Position numbers and translations under genes: made by a program. Under the pieces are notes generated by a model that had not been told where the DNA came from, made no database searches, and saw only the letters and a program-made list of their open reading frames with translations. From positions 19,762,041 through 19,826,040 of the forward strand of contig CM038917.1 in the NCBI GenBank assembly GCA_021904315.1: 64,000 nt of DNA, in the 5' to 3' direction. Shown piece by piece: positions 1 through 11,730 of this stretch (position 1 is the first letter of the stretch; each line of letters opens with the position of its first letter). Source of the DNA: Sphagnum magellanicum (taxonomy: Eukaryota > Streptophyta > Sphagnopsida > Sphagnales > Sphagnaceae).

Positions 1-1480
1 TGACTAAGAAAATTTTGCCAAGTCTTTGCAAAATGACAATGGCAAAAAAAGCTGTTTCAAATAGGAACACAAAACACCAAATCCAACATAAGCACACAAA
101 CAAGCAAGTTACTGAATGAGGGCTCTACCCTTCACTACAACTCAAATTTACTCATTGAGCAATGGTTCTGCCATTTATGACATACATGTTCAAGTCAACT
201 TGTTTAACGATGCCTGTTCCTTTAGTGTCAAGCAGCTAATCCCATAATGGCTCTGCCTCTTCTTGCAAGTTCAAATCAGCAAAAAAAACATTTAAACTAA
301 AAAATGTTTCATGAAGTTCCCTAACAATCAACTCACAATAGAATTATCCTTAAAGTCAGGCGATGAGGGGGCGAGAACAGCCAGTTTCAGCATAATAAGG
401 CAGCAAACATGTAACTAGTAATGAAAATTTCACTAAAGGAAATAATTGGGATCCAAACTAGTTTTTCCACCAACTTCGGTGGCAAACTGAGTTTCATCCT
501 GTATTTCCTTTTTCCTGACCGCATGCACTGCTGTTACATATATTTTCACTGCTCCTACCTGTACAACTACTATAATTACTCTTGAACCGTGTGCATTAAA
601 TGCTGAGTTTCAGCATTTCATACTCAGATTTAATAATAAAATTTCCTTACTTTGCGGATAGCACTGAAGGAGGGGATAGGGGGCGAAAGCAGAGGAGATA
701 GGGGATGAAACAGAGGGTGACTTTATGGTAACCCTGATGCACAATAATAATTGATGACCATTCCTCAAAATGTGGAACCAAATGAAGAGTACAACATTTT
801 GAAATCTCTCCCAAGTCCCTGACAAGCAGAGCCAACAAAAGTGTGGGGGAATCTGACAAAGAAGAATGCGCACAAGTACCTTAATGTACCACAACCTTCC
901 TTGTTGGTCTGAAGAAGAGGTTGCAATGTTGAAAATATACATGAAAGTGTTAAGCTTTGTGCGCACCTCACTAAAGTCAGAGAAGGATTCAAAAGCTCCA
1001 TATTCTTGTCAAAAGCTCCTTGCACTTTGCATATCTTCTGCATGGGCCAAAGACAAGCCACATTTAAGTACTAGGTAGTTGACTTAGCCAACTCTTCAAA
1101 ATAATTCAAGGGACTGATTCCAAGGACCCCATTGGTCCCAAATAAATTTTTTCATGCCCAGGCAAAAAAACATGAAGCTATCAACATTTAAGTGTCAAAA
1201 TGAACCAGTCAAAACAAAATTTAAAGCTCCCGTTCTAGCAATCTCACTGGCCTTCTACACTTTTTTTCAAGTGAAGTCACAAGCCTATTCCACAGATGCG
1301 ACCAATCTTTATTTATTTATTCATATTTGTGCAAAATTTCAAACCAAAAAAAAGAGAAGAGCTGCCATTTACCGAGCCCCCCTGAATCAGCACCCACACT
1401 AGTAGCTTCACCTTCTTGAGTGACTCCTCTTAGTGACCAAATTAAACCCAAGAAATGTTAGATTTGAACTTGAAGACCAT
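1..1480. other. intergenic, no gene recognised
   Basis: Only short frames in all six phases. A purine-rich, G-rich patch lies at 668-712. Nothing else was seen. Confidence 0.5.
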
Positions 1481-1485
1481 GAATT

Positions 1486-1560
1486 AGGGCCACTTTAGAC
1501 AAGGGATCAAAACCCCAGGGATCAGTTTGAACCAAGTTCGACCTTAAATTGGACCTTTTT
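1486..1560 (+). repeat. partial copy of the 13.6-kb TIR element family
   Basis: GGGCCACTTTAGACAAGGG and the following GATCAGTTTGAACCAAG resemble the left end of the element at 13620. No matching right end was found, so it is a fragment. Confidence 0.4.
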
Positions 1561-1599
1561 TTATATTAAAAAAACACTTTTTCCTATGACACTATGAGT

Positions 1600-2490
1600 G
1601 TATGGAAAGGCTTGGGGACCAATTCGAGGGTTCAATATCAAAAATGTGATTGATATATGAGAAGACTTAGTTAAGCTTTGATCTTTCCTCTTTTTTTCAT
1701 GGTTTTTAATATTTTTTTACTCTTATTGCACACAATGGATGTTTTTAATTATTTTTTTCACATTTTTCATTTTTATCTTTCATTGCAACTGCCTTCTTAT
1801 TTAGTGCTCTCTTGTTTGGAATTGAAATCTTCTTAGGGATCTTTTGAAAATCTAAATTTCATTCTACTCTAAAAATTGATGCTTCAACTTCATTTGTGCA
1901 TTTAAAAAGGCTAAAAATACATTCCTTCAACCACTTTGCGAGAAGACACAAAACCAACTATGTTATCTCTAGAATTAGTCAAAAAAAGGGAAGCTAATGT
2001 GTTCTCACCAATGTTCTCAATGCATAGCATGTCTTCCATTTTCATAAAATGAACAACCAAAAAAAAAAAAAAAAAAAAAAAAGACGACCTTGGACACTTA
2101 GTCTTGTGCCCTCTCTCATCCTCATTTGGGCATTTCACCATAGATTTCCAAGGTTTCCTCAAAGTCCCAAGATGAATTTAATATTTAAAAGAAATTCAGA
2201 TGAATTTAATGCTTAAAATGTAGAACCAATTTAGATGAATTTTGCGGTTTTTAGTTTTTACATTGGAACAAGTGTGGGTTCTGGTTCATTTTTACCCCTC
2301 GGTGTGAATCCAGTTTAAGGCTCTCCTAAACCCAACAAACAGATTTCATCACCTCATTTGGGATGTGAGTGAAGCTGGGGTTAGGGTTTTGTGGTCCGCA
2401 AAATGGATGTTGTCACCTCGTCCAGGACGTGCGTGAAGCTTGCTGGCTGCTTTCTTGTTGCAGGCGATTCTGCTGCTCCTGCTGCGCACG
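1600..2490. other. intergenic upstream of the CID gene, with an A24 tract
   Basis: AT-rich, with an uninterrupted run of 24 A at 2059-2082 and no gene. The 3' part (2340-2490) is richer in GC and probably belongs to the CID-gene promoter. Confidence 0.5.
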
Positions 2491-2494
2491 AGCC

Positions 2495-3023
2495 GAGAAA
2501 GAAAGAAAGAAAGGAAGGAAGGAACCCGACCGCCGACGCCACAATCCAAGCTCCGCATTTCCTCTCTCCACGATGCAGGTAAAGCTACTCAATCCCTTGC
2601 ACTTCCTTCCTCAAGAAATCAAGTTTTCCCGCAATTTTCCGTGTCTCGTGGCTCTACCCGTAGAGAGAACTCTTTCTCTTAGAACGGCTTGGTTCTTTCC
2701 TGTGTGTGACCTAAAATCGATTGCAAAATGTTTCGTTGTTTTACGCATCCATTTCGACAGTTTCTCAACCTTTAAGTTAGAAGTTTCTTCCAGCATCGAA
2801 AAGTTTCGGCCAATATCGGAGCTTTCGTTTGTGGAATGTTGAAAGGAGAGAGAGAAGAAAATGATGTTTTGTTGGAATTAGTGAAGTTGCTGTTGGTGCA
2901 GCTTTCGGTCAAGTGTTTAACGGAAACCCTAGCTGCGAGAGGTGACATTGTTTGTTTTGTTTTGTTTTCTTCCTGGGGTTTCAGTTTCGTGGATACAGGG
3001 GACGCCGTTTTTGAAGCTTTATT
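2495..3023 (+). promoter_or_regulatory. 5' leader of the CID gene with a probable UTR intron
   Basis: A GAAA/GGAA microsatellite (2495-2524) precedes a strong donor, CAG|GTAAAG, at 2578/2579. A T-rich stretch ending in TTTCAG at 2984 makes a good acceptor, so the leader probably carries an intron at 2579-2984. An ATG at 2573-2575 sits six bases before the donor; after splicing it would open an 11-codon upstream frame that ends at 3013, just before the main ATG. The splice sites are visible; transcription is inferred. Confidence 0.4.
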
Positions 3024-6000
3024 ATGGTAATGGCGATGGATGTAGCAACGACCAGTGGTGGTGGTGCTTTCACTGGTTCCACTTTGGCGGATAAGCTTAG
3101 CAAGCTCAATGCCTCGCAACAAAGCATCGAGAGTATCCTCTATTTTCTTCTTGTTTTTTCCCTGAGATTTTATATTCTGCTTTTTTGTTTTGTCTTTTTG
3201 GTTTTAAATTTTTTTTGAAATTTTGAATATTTTTTTTAGTTTCATGAGTGGAATCAGTTTTTCACAATGTTAGGTGGTCTGGTGTTCTTGATATGATCAG
3301 TGAAGTGTGTGGATTTTCTTCAACACCTTTTGATTGTTGCTGTCTAGTTGGATGATTTGTTGGAATGATGGCCTCTTGTTTTGCTGATTGTTGCCTTAAG
3401 GAATTTTGTAATAGCTCTATCCCACTGGTGCATATTTCATCGCAAGAAAGCCAAAGAAGTTGTGGAGACATGGGGGAGGAAGTTTCGTGAGGCTCCAAGA
3501 GAGCAACGAGTTCCTTTCTTGTACCTGGCTAATGACATCCTGCAGAACAGCCGGCGCAAGGGCCTTGAGTTTGTGAATGAGTTCTGGACTGTGCTTCCTC
3601 CATTGCTCCGCGCAGTTGTTGAAACTGGCGATGAAGCTGTTCGCAATGCTGCCTTCCGTCTGGTATGGGACAGTTTGTTTGGTAGATATAGAACTAAACA
3701 TAAGAAGTCAGAAAAACTGATGTAAAACAAAATCCTGATCAGGTCCTGTGCATTTTGAGGATTTGTGAAGTATTTACCAAAATTTACTCTCCAGTAGCAT
3801 TCGATGGGTGGAAGTGGTAGTTGGAACATTTTGTGACAAAAATAGTTTGGTCCAACAGTTGAACTTGTAGAGTATTTGGCTACATGGTTCCCATGACTCT
3901 GCAGGACAAGATCTTTTCATTAACCACTGCAGATGCTGGCTTCTGTAGGTGGACATTTGGGAGGAAAGGAAAGTCTTTGGATCTAATGTGCGAAATCTTC
4001 GGGAAGAGCTGCTTGGAAAAGGGTCCCATCCGTCTGTGCAGGACGTGAAACCTTCTGCCCTGCCTCCTTATTATGTAAGTAGTAACCAGCTTATAGGTTG
4101 ATGGAGGTGGTGGAGTTGCTGCCTTTGGAATCTTCAAAACATTGTTTCAAAGGGTTTTTAATCCCTAAGTGGGCAGCTTTACTGAGCCTGCCTTATGCTC
4201 AAAATTTCTTCTTTCTTCTTCTCTTTTTTGAATTTTTCTATTTCTTGCCTTTTCCCCTTTCTTTTGCTCTTTGCTTTGATGTTCCACTCTCTTCTTGGAG
4301 TTTTTTCCTACACACTTATTCTTTACGTTTTGTTGAGCTAGCTGCCATCCTGGCTGAGTTTTCCCATTACTGCAGTTCTTGTGACAGAAACTTATGTTGG
4401 TTAACGTTTGAACAATAGCCTACACCCATTGCCAGAACTGGTGAAGTCATTGGGGATGTTATGGGAGGTGGTGAATACCCTACATGTTGCTGATTAGAAG
4501 GTCCCTGTATATTTGTATGATCATCATTGCCATTTTTTGTTCAAACTGCTTGTCAATTCTGTCTTGTGGGGTTTTTTTGTTTTTCTTTAGGGTGGGGTGG
4601 GGTTTCATCTTTTTCATGCTTGCTGATTGGTTACTGTGATGTTGTGGAATCTGAAATTTCCATAACCATATTAGTGGGTCAGTCTTAATTGTTTCAGGTT
4701 GACTTAGATTGGAAGAATTGAGAAATTCCCTGTCATGATGAAGATACAGGTTGATGGAGGTGGTGCAGGATAGTCAGGCATTGTGTAGCAAGTCAGGAGT
4801 TGTGGGAATTGCAGTACTAAACATCTCACATATCCTTGTTGATGCTGATCATCTCTTTGTATCCTGTTCTTATGGCAAGGTATTTGAAGGAGGTATGCTG
4901 GAGAGAATTGCAAGATCATACCAAGCAGTTCAGGACAATGTAGCAGAGGAGGATGCAGCACTGGCAAATTGTAATGCGGCTATTACTCGTGTTGAAAGCC
5001 TGCAGAAAAAAGCTGAGAATAGCACTGGTAAGGGTAGCTCTAATTACTATGATGTCTGCTTTTCTCAAGAAGAAAGTAGGTGGCTGTTGCATCCCATTGC
5101 ATCGATCCTGTTGTTAGTCCAATTTGGGTAATATGACCAGTGAAACACATAATCATGTACACAAGTTGTGGTCCAGGTTACCTTACAGTGGTTTCCTAGT
5201 GCAGAATTTAGATTATCTATACCAGTGGGATCACAGTATTGCCAGTGTTGGCTACCTAGGATCTGCCAAAAGCTAAGTCAAAAGCTTGTCAAACTGGATC
5301 AGCATCTTGACATTTGAAGATGTGCATCGACTGGACAGGAGAACTGCAAGAATCAATAGCAGAGGAGTTGCTGGCACAACAGGTGACCATGGCACAGTGC
5401 ATAGAGCAGCTGGAAACCTGTGAAATGAGCCATGCCATGCTTGTTTCGAACTTGAGGGATGCTCTTCATGAACAGGTCTGTCAGAAACTTGGGAGAGATT
5501 AGATGACTTAATACAGATTCTATGTTTTGTTCCAGTAGTGAACCATCCTACTCATTGAGCAGTCAGGACTTCTGACTCAGGTTTCCTGCTGTGCTATATC
5601 TTCACTTATGGTATTGCAACTGTCTGCACTAGAATCACCTGTTGATTACCATTGACTTCTGAAAGAACCAACAGTCTATCAGTATTTTGTTAGTACTCAG
5701 TTGTCATACCTTTCTTCTTAACAATGCAACGTTGGCAGCTAGTGTGGTGCAAGTTCACCTCAGTGGAAAGTAGATTTAAGCAATCCACTTGAGAATGGAA
5801 CTGACAATGGCATGGTGCTCTCTCAATGCAGGAAGGCAAGTTGGAGCAGTTACGAACTCACCTTCAGGTTTGTGCTTCTGCCTTGTAGTGTCTTATCTAC
5901 TAGCAGCGGCTGAAGTGTGACATGCTCAATCACCTTATTTGCCTCTGATCTGTTTTGGATGCATACATTGAGCCTGCTACTCATGTTTGAACCAGGATTT

Positions 6001-6791
6001 TAGTCAACTGATTCCTGAAAGAGATTCCATTGCATGTCTTATTACAGATTGCCCAAGCACAGCTAGAACAGGCTGGAAGTGTCCAACATCATCTGATGAC
6101 TGGGAGTCCAAGCCTTGCAGATGCAATTGGTGCCCCTAGTGAAGGTAATAGTCTGCTCAGGAATGAGGCACTATACCATCATCAGGAGAAACACCCTATG
6201 AGGAGCAAGGAGAATGGGAACCAAGTGGTGATCTCAAGTCAGTCCACAGCAATAAGCATTGTTGCTGAGAGCAATTCCCAAGCAGAGCGTGCAGACAACA
6301 GCAGTGTTCAGACATCAGCAGCCACGATGGCAGCAGAGGTAGCAGCAAAGTTAGCAGCAAGCTCATCATCAGCAGCTATGCTTACATCTGTCCTGTCATC
6401 ACTGGCAGCAGAAGAAGCAAGTGGTGGGCCACATTCACCAAGTTATGATGTTGGTGGAGGCCGATCTATGGAGAAGAGGCCGCGTCTGGATGGCAGGGTT
6501 GATTCTTTGCGTAGTCCTGAGAATTCTTATGCACAGCATCAAATGTTACCACCCATGTCTCAGTATACGGGTGCTCCTGTAATGCCCTTGCCATATGCCT
6601 ATCAGTCATCATTGCCTCCACCTCCTCCTCTACAGTCTCACATGATGACTGGTCATCGCATACCAGTGCCACCTCGACCTGTGCCTCCAGGTTATGGCCC
6701 CCCTCCTTATCAGCCTTTCCCACCGTCTAGGACACAGTTTTATAGTCAGCCTCCTTTACCTGCTCCACCTGCACCAGCTCCCAGGCAATGA
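3024..6791 (+). CDS. CID-domain protein, RPRD/Rtt103-like regulator of nuclear pre-mRNA
   Basis: Spliced model: 3024-3132, 3415-3662, 3949-4074, 4880-5027, 5351-5475, 5832-5867, 6048-6791 (511 residues). All introns are GT-AG and every phase joins. Residues about 15-150 form a CID domain, the helical module that binds the phosphorylated C-terminal tail of RNA polymerase II; the stretches LSHWCIFHRKKAK, FLYLANDILQNSRRKG and VDIWEERKVFGS are typical of plant members. A coiled-coil region follows (about 165-270, including LLAQQVTMAQCIEQLET), then an Ala/Ser-rich segment and a Pro-rich tail rich in PPP and YGPPPYQPFPP. The family acts in the nucleus in transcription termination and CTD dephosphorylation. 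Start uncertain: in-frame ATGs lie at 3024, 3030 and 3036. Length and exon order fit Arabidopsis CID proteins of the RPRD type. The CID identification is firm; the exact subfamily is inference. Confidence 0.88.
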
Positions 6792-6953
6792 AAATGTGTC
6801 AAGTCATGTGTCTTAAATTACCCTTATGTGTTTGTCCTTGTGACAATGAACTTGTAAAACCCATCATGTTTTGGAAAGAAGTGTTAGCTTCAGATCATGG
6901 CCAGATTCTTTGTTCAAATACTTTTTGCCTCATTTCCTAAACACCATTGGTGC

Positions 6954-7167
6954 TATGTGAGGGTTTACTGAGTGCACTGTGCAGGAGAAACTAGGTGTTG
7001 CAGCACCTTGGGCCTCATACCTTTGACACATTATAGCTTCAGTTGCAGAACCTTTGATGGTATGGGAGGGTTTACGGTGTGTACTGTGCAGGAGAAACTA
7101 GATGTTGCAGCACATACCTTGAGCCTCATACTACTGATCCATTATAGCTTCAGTTGCAGAATGTTTA
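6954..7167 (+). repeat. 107-bp tandem duplication downstream of the CID gene
   Basis: Two head-to-tail copies start at 6954 and 7061 and differ by scattered substitutions and small indels. Each contains GTGCAGGAGAAACTAG and TATAGCTTCAGTTGCAGAA. The pair begins about 160 bp after the CID stop codon, so it probably lies in or near the 3' UTR. A shorter 61-bp-spaced repeat (GGCCATGTTTTGTG) follows at 7457 and 7518. Confidence 0.8.
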
Positions 7168-7169
7168 GA

Positions 7170-8520
7170 TGTTCCATTGCTCAGTAATGAGTCTCACCTT
7201 GGATGCAACCTGTCTCGTGGTGGTGTGTTGTAGTTTTCCAGCTGCAATTCTGGCAGAAAATCTGGTACAAGTTGCTTTTTAGTCCTCAATGTATTGTCCT
7301 GCGAATTGGCCTGAAACATTCATTGCTATTCCATTCCACTCCAGCTACTTGGGGTTGTTGGGGAATTAGTATCACCCTCTCACCCTCAAGTAGGGCCACT
7401 AGACTCATGTTTCAGGAAACAATGTTTGCCATGCCTGAAAGATGGTGCACTGCCTGGGCCATGTTTTGTGCACTTGGCCAGCCTGGCTGTACTGCCAGGC
7501 TCCCTGACACTCACATTGGCCATGTTTTGTGTACTTGGCCAGCCCTGACGTACTGACACTGGGCTGCCAATGGTGCCACTGGGCTGGCCTGCCATTGGCA
7601 GTACCTCAACTATTGCATGTGTATAGTGTTGGAACTACCTACAGCTTAAATGACCTCGGGGCCTACTGGAAGCAGCAAGGTTTTAGAACTAATGTCCTTG
7701 TGCCTGAATGCTCAAAAGTTGATTTGTTTTTAGGGACATTTTTTGTTTTTTTGGAAAAAAGATTTGGGAAAGTTTGCTTTTTCTTGTGTAGTTTCACTAA
7801 TTTTGCTAGTTTTTTTGAAAACCTTCACTAAAATTTTGATATCACAAAATTGAAAAAAGAAAGCTGCTCTAAAGGCAATTCAAAATCATTGTAAACTATT
7901 TTCTGAAGTTGCAAACTACTTATTTAACACCAATTGAAATTCATTGTGATCTTGTAAATTAGCATATTATTAGCACAAAACCTCTTGCTAATTTGCCCCC
8001 TACAAGTGAATGCCTGCTTTAGAAGAAATATAGGGAGTTTCAAAGTAAATTACAAGGTTTCAATTAAATTTGGACATGGGTATTGGATGATGACAAAGAG
8101 CAATAAGGGAAAGACACAGCTAAATTCTATACTCAGTTTTCCTGAAAATTTTCAAGATTAATTGGAGTGTTTTTCTTAAACACCCCCAAATGCACACCCA
8201 AAACTTTCTCTTTTCTCGTAACAGGAAATAGAACCCCAAAGCTTTAAACGTCAAAAAATGAAGAACCTCAAAATGGTTAATTTATCACCATGGGTGTCCA
8301 TGGTTTTGTCCCCTCCTACTCCCCAAATTCCAGGCCATTGTTATCTGAACGTTGAAAAGGCAGACACAGTTTTGAACACACTTTTTTGCCTGTTTAATTG
8401 TGCAGAATCTGCTTGAGTGGCCAATTTGGTGCAGGTGGTGGCCAAATTGGCGAACCCCCCGCAGATTTTGCACAAAATGCCTGTCTTTGCTTTGGATCCC
8501 TGACCTCTATTGTCAGAGTG
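7170..8520. other. intergenic, no gene recognised
   Basis: Open frames here are short and match nothing I know. Apart from the 61-bp-spaced repeat at 7457/7518 and T-rich stretches near 7735-7830, I see no structure. Confidence 0.5.
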
Positions 8521-8522
8521 TG

Positions 8523-8620
8523 GGCCTACCAAGGCTGATTCCGACTCCTAGTATGCCCATAGGCCTGCCATTTCAGGCTCGTCATGGCCTTGCAAGGAGT
8601 CGGAATCGACCTAGCCGGCC
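8523..8620. repeat. short imperfect inverted repeat
   Basis: Arms 8523-8548 and 8596-8620 are inverted copies sharing GATTCCGACTCC and its complement, separated by 47 bp. This could be a small foldback element or a chance hairpin. No flanking target duplication was evident. Confidence 0.4.
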
Positions 8621-8868
8621 CACTCTCTAGGACCTATTCAGGCTCCCATATGGCATGTTTGGAGGTTGAATCTGCCGATTCTGAGCGGGTTGATTCTGCA
8701 GCGTTCTCCTTGGTTCTCCAAGTGGTTCCCTTTGCCTTTAATGTCAGATAAACAGGTTGGGTACTGCTGATTCTGGGGTTGATTGTGCCCAATTAGCTCG
8801 CTCTAACGGGCTGGCCCAGGACTTGTTACGAGCCAGAATTGGTAGTACCCCTGCCATTACGCGGTACA

Positions 8869-9236
8869 GAACGTCTTATGCAGATTCAAATTCTGTACTC
8901 CAACCACAACTTAATGTCTTGTGTAAGTTCAAATACTGTACTATGTACGTTTGAATTTCGTAATCTGACCGGAACATAACGTCTGGGGTAAGTTTGAATT
9001 CTGTGATTTTCTAGTTCAAATTTCGTATTCTGACGATGATGGAATGTCTTGTACAAGCTCGAATTTTGTACTCTGACGAGGATGGAATGTGTTGTGCAAG
9101 TTTGAATTCTGTAGTCTGACGAGCACGGAATGTCTTGTGTAAGGTTAAATTTTGTAATCCGACGACGACGACAGAATGTCTTATGCAAGTTTGGATTCTG
9201 TACCTGGACGAGACCAGAATGTCTTGTGGAAACTCG
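8869..9236. repeat. degenerate 43-bp minisatellite upstream of CHMP1
   Basis: The motif AATGTCTTGTGTAAG (or a variant) starts at 8870, 8913, 8978, 9043, 9086, 9129, 9175 and 9218, giving spacings of 43, 65, 65, 43, 43, 46 and 43 bp. Each unit continues with GTTTGAATTCTGTA and TCTGACGA. The two 65-bp units carry an extra half-unit of 22 bp. The array ends about 350 bp before the CHMP1 start codon, in its presumed promoter. Confidence 0.85.
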
Positions 9237-9586
9237 ATGAGCATCTCCTGAAAGAAGGCGGGCGAGCTAGCGACGACAATGCGCGTGCAGCGTTTTGTCC
9301 GACCTCGAGGTTTCCTCGCGCCATCTCCTTCTTTCTCTGTGTCTTTGCGTGTTGCAATTTGCTTTCTGCCTTGCACTTTCCCGCATTATTCATATTTCTC
9401 TTGCCTTGAGATTAGCCTGCCGTGTTTTGCATCCATAAATACTGTTGCGCTTCGAGGGCTTCTGCAAACCGTGATTGGAGAAGCTGTCAGAGTTTGCAGT
9501 TTGGAATACGTGGGGTGGTTTGTGGGGTTGATAGTTGTTTCCTTCTTCTTCTTCTTCTGGGTTGTGGCAGTTGAGATTGACGAGAG

Positions 9587-10207
9587 ATGGGGGGAGGGAG
9601 TCAGGAGAAGCTTTTGGACCAGATATTTCAGTTGAAGTACACGTCCAAGAGCTTGGTGCGGCAATCCAAGAAGTGTGAGAAAGAGGAAAAACAGGAGAAG
9701 CTGAAGGTGAAGAAGGCCATCGAGAAGGGAAACATGGATGGAGCGCGGATTTACGCGCAGAACGCAATCAGGAAGCATAATGAGCAGCTGAACTATTTGC
9801 GTCTCTCTTCGCGACTGGACGCGGTGGTGGCTCGATTGGGAACACAGAGTAAGATGCAAACCATCTCCAAGTCCATGGCCGGTATTGTGAAGGCTTTGGA
9901 CAGCGCTCTAGCTGTAGGCAACATGGAGAAGATCTCCAATACCATGGATCAGTTCGAGAAAACTTTTGTTAACATGGAAGTTCAGTCGGAGTTTGTAGAA
10001 ACGGCCATGGCTGGAAGCACCAGTCTGTCCACGCCTGAGGACGAGGTGAACTCTCTCATGCATCAAGTGGCTGATGACTACGGCTTGGAAGTTTCAGTAG
10101 GTCTTCCTCAAGCAGGTATGGCTGCAGTTCCTGTGAGGGAATCAGCAACAGTGAATGCTGAAGATGATCTCAGCCGGCGTTTAGCAGAGCTCAAAAGCAG
10201 AGGCTGA
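9587..10207 (+). CDS. CHMP1: CHMP1, ESCRT-III subunit (VPS46/DID2 family)
   Basis: Single-exon gene for 206 residues, close to the roughly 203 residues of Arabidopsis CHMP1A/B. The N-terminal half is the basic helical hairpin of ESCRT-III ([18 protein letters not shown], then QAKKCEK-like and [19 protein letters not shown]), followed by [16 protein letters not shown]. The acidic C-terminal part ends in [13 protein letters not shown], which fits the MIM1 motif that binds the MIT domain of the VPS4 ATPase and LIP5. The protein assembles on endosomes and helps sort membrane cargo into multivesicular bodies; in plants CHMP1 is needed for auxin-carrier sorting. The ATG follows a pyrimidine-rich CTTCTT leader. 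Identity is secure; the copy number in this genome is unknown. Confidence 0.95.
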   Translation: MGGGSQEKLLDQIFQLKYTSKSLVRQSKKCEKEEKQEKLKVKKAIEKGNMDGARIYAQNAIRKHNEQLNYLRLSSRLDAVVARLGTQSKMQTISKSMAGIVKALDSALAVGNMEKISNTMDQFEKTFVNMEVQSEFVETAMAGSTSLSTPEDEVNSLMHQVADDYGLEVSVGLPQAGMAAVPVRESATVNAEDDLSRRLAELKSRG

Positions 10208-10705
10208 TGGATCTCGCTTGTTGTTTCACAACTGCTGCCCTCCTCGGTCGCCTTCGCCTCAGGTCCAATGCCTAGGGTTTCTACCAACCTAGGGTTTCAC
10301 TGAGCACTCATAACATCAGGCAATAGCCTCATCATCATCATCAGGAGCTCTATTTTGAACTATGCCATGTCCAGTGGTGAACCTCTGAGGTTTCAGTTCA
10401 GCTTCAAAGAGGATGTAGAATGAAATCTGAATATTGGCTGATTATCTGAACTTTTACAGTCTGAGTTTGTAAATCTTAAGAGTCTTCAAGAGAACTCAAC
10501 AAAGGAGAGTCTGAATGTGAATATTGCATCAGTGAAGAAGCTTTGCATCACTTCGTGCTTTCACCTTGTGCACTTTCCCACTTCTGAGGGATGACACATG
10601 GTGCTACTCCAAATGCTGAACTATATTGGCTTTTGCACACATGGTGCTCCTCCTGCAAATGCTGGACTATTGGCTTTTGCTGTATATTTCTTTTTTGCTT
10701 TAAGA

Positions 10706-10711
10706 AATAAA
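10706..10711 (+). terminator. candidate polyadenylation signal of CHMP1
   Basis: A canonical AATAAA lies about 500 bp after the CHMP1 stop, behind a T-rich stretch. Plant poly(A) signals are loose, so its use is inferred. Confidence 0.35.
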
Positions 10712-11280
10712 GCTTTGTGGTTCAATCACAGTGTGCTTAGATGGTTTGATGCACTCTAGGAACACTTTGAGCTAAATTCAAACTGATATGGTGGTGGGGA
10801 CAATCTTAGAATGGGAGTGGTTCAAGTTGACTTCTTGGTATAGGATCAAAAGAGCAAGTGGACGTTTCATGGTCTGTCACTAATTCTCAGGTCATATTTT
10901 AGTTGCTAAACCTGATGTTTTGTTGATTGTTGAATGCAAAAGCTTATTTGGACTAACTTTGTTGCAGAATAGCCTTGAAGTATGAAGGTCTAAATGGCAA
11001 TATTGGCATAAACTTGATCTGAAGGGACTTTTCTTAACCCACTTGGATTCAATGTATAGAAAGCCTCGAACAGATTTCAGCAGCTTTTTGGTTCATAGGT
11101 TTCTCTCTGACAAGAATGTTGAGTTTCCTTGAAAGACCTATCTGAAGATCAGTTCTTGATGGATAGATGATGTAGAAATGAACCATTATGGATGAATGCA
11201 ACCCGACCAAATGAAACAAATTTTAGAGCTGGACAGCCCCAATGCCTCTTGCTTTCTTTGTAACTACTAGTGTTCTTTTT
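10712..11280. other. intergenic, no gene recognised
   Basis: No open frame of interest and no repeat structure seen between the CHMP1 3' end and the repeats that begin near 11.28 kb. Confidence 0.5.
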
Positions 11281-11281
11281 C

Positions 11282-11375
11282 CCTCAAATTTGGGGTGTAG
11301 CTGAAGTGGTTATCATCCATAAGAAGGTTTAGCCAAATTTGGCTATACACAAGATATGAAAGTAAAGAACTTTAA
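11282..11375 (+). repeat. dispersed repeat family R1, copy A
   Basis: Contains TGTAGCTGAAGTGG, ATCATCCATAAGA and the palindrome AGCCAAATTTGGCT, then AGATATGAAAGTA. The same order of motifs recurs inverted at 12.8-13.05 kb (copy B) and direct at 31.28-31.5 kb (copy C). Copies A and B could instead be the long terminal inverted repeats of a single 1.76-kb element. Confidence 0.65.
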
Positions 11376-11730
11376 CCCTTCAATGCTTATATGCTTTTGG
11401 AGGTCAATGCACAATACAATTGATCAGAAAAATCTTAAATGTCTTTGTTGATGCATCTGACAAGAACAATACCCAAGAATAAGATGATGAAAGCATAATA
11501 AGTTTTGTCCACTTCACCCCTTCCAAATATAATTGCAACCCTATTGCACTTATCTTTCAATTGATTGACTCCATGTCGCATTTGAAATCTCCTGGTTGTT
11601 TAGATGTCAGCGCATGCATTAATGTCCCACATTTGTGGGCTTTGCTCATTGGAAAGCACTAGCCAAGCATTATCATTGATGTAAACCACTTGAAGATAAC
11701 TCCTAGTGCATTTAGAGGGTACCTTAATAC

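Noticed and set aside
8886-9188. Open frames on the minus strand over the 43-bp minisatellite
   Set aside because: The encoded strings simply repeat the tandem DNA unit; no homology and no gene structure.
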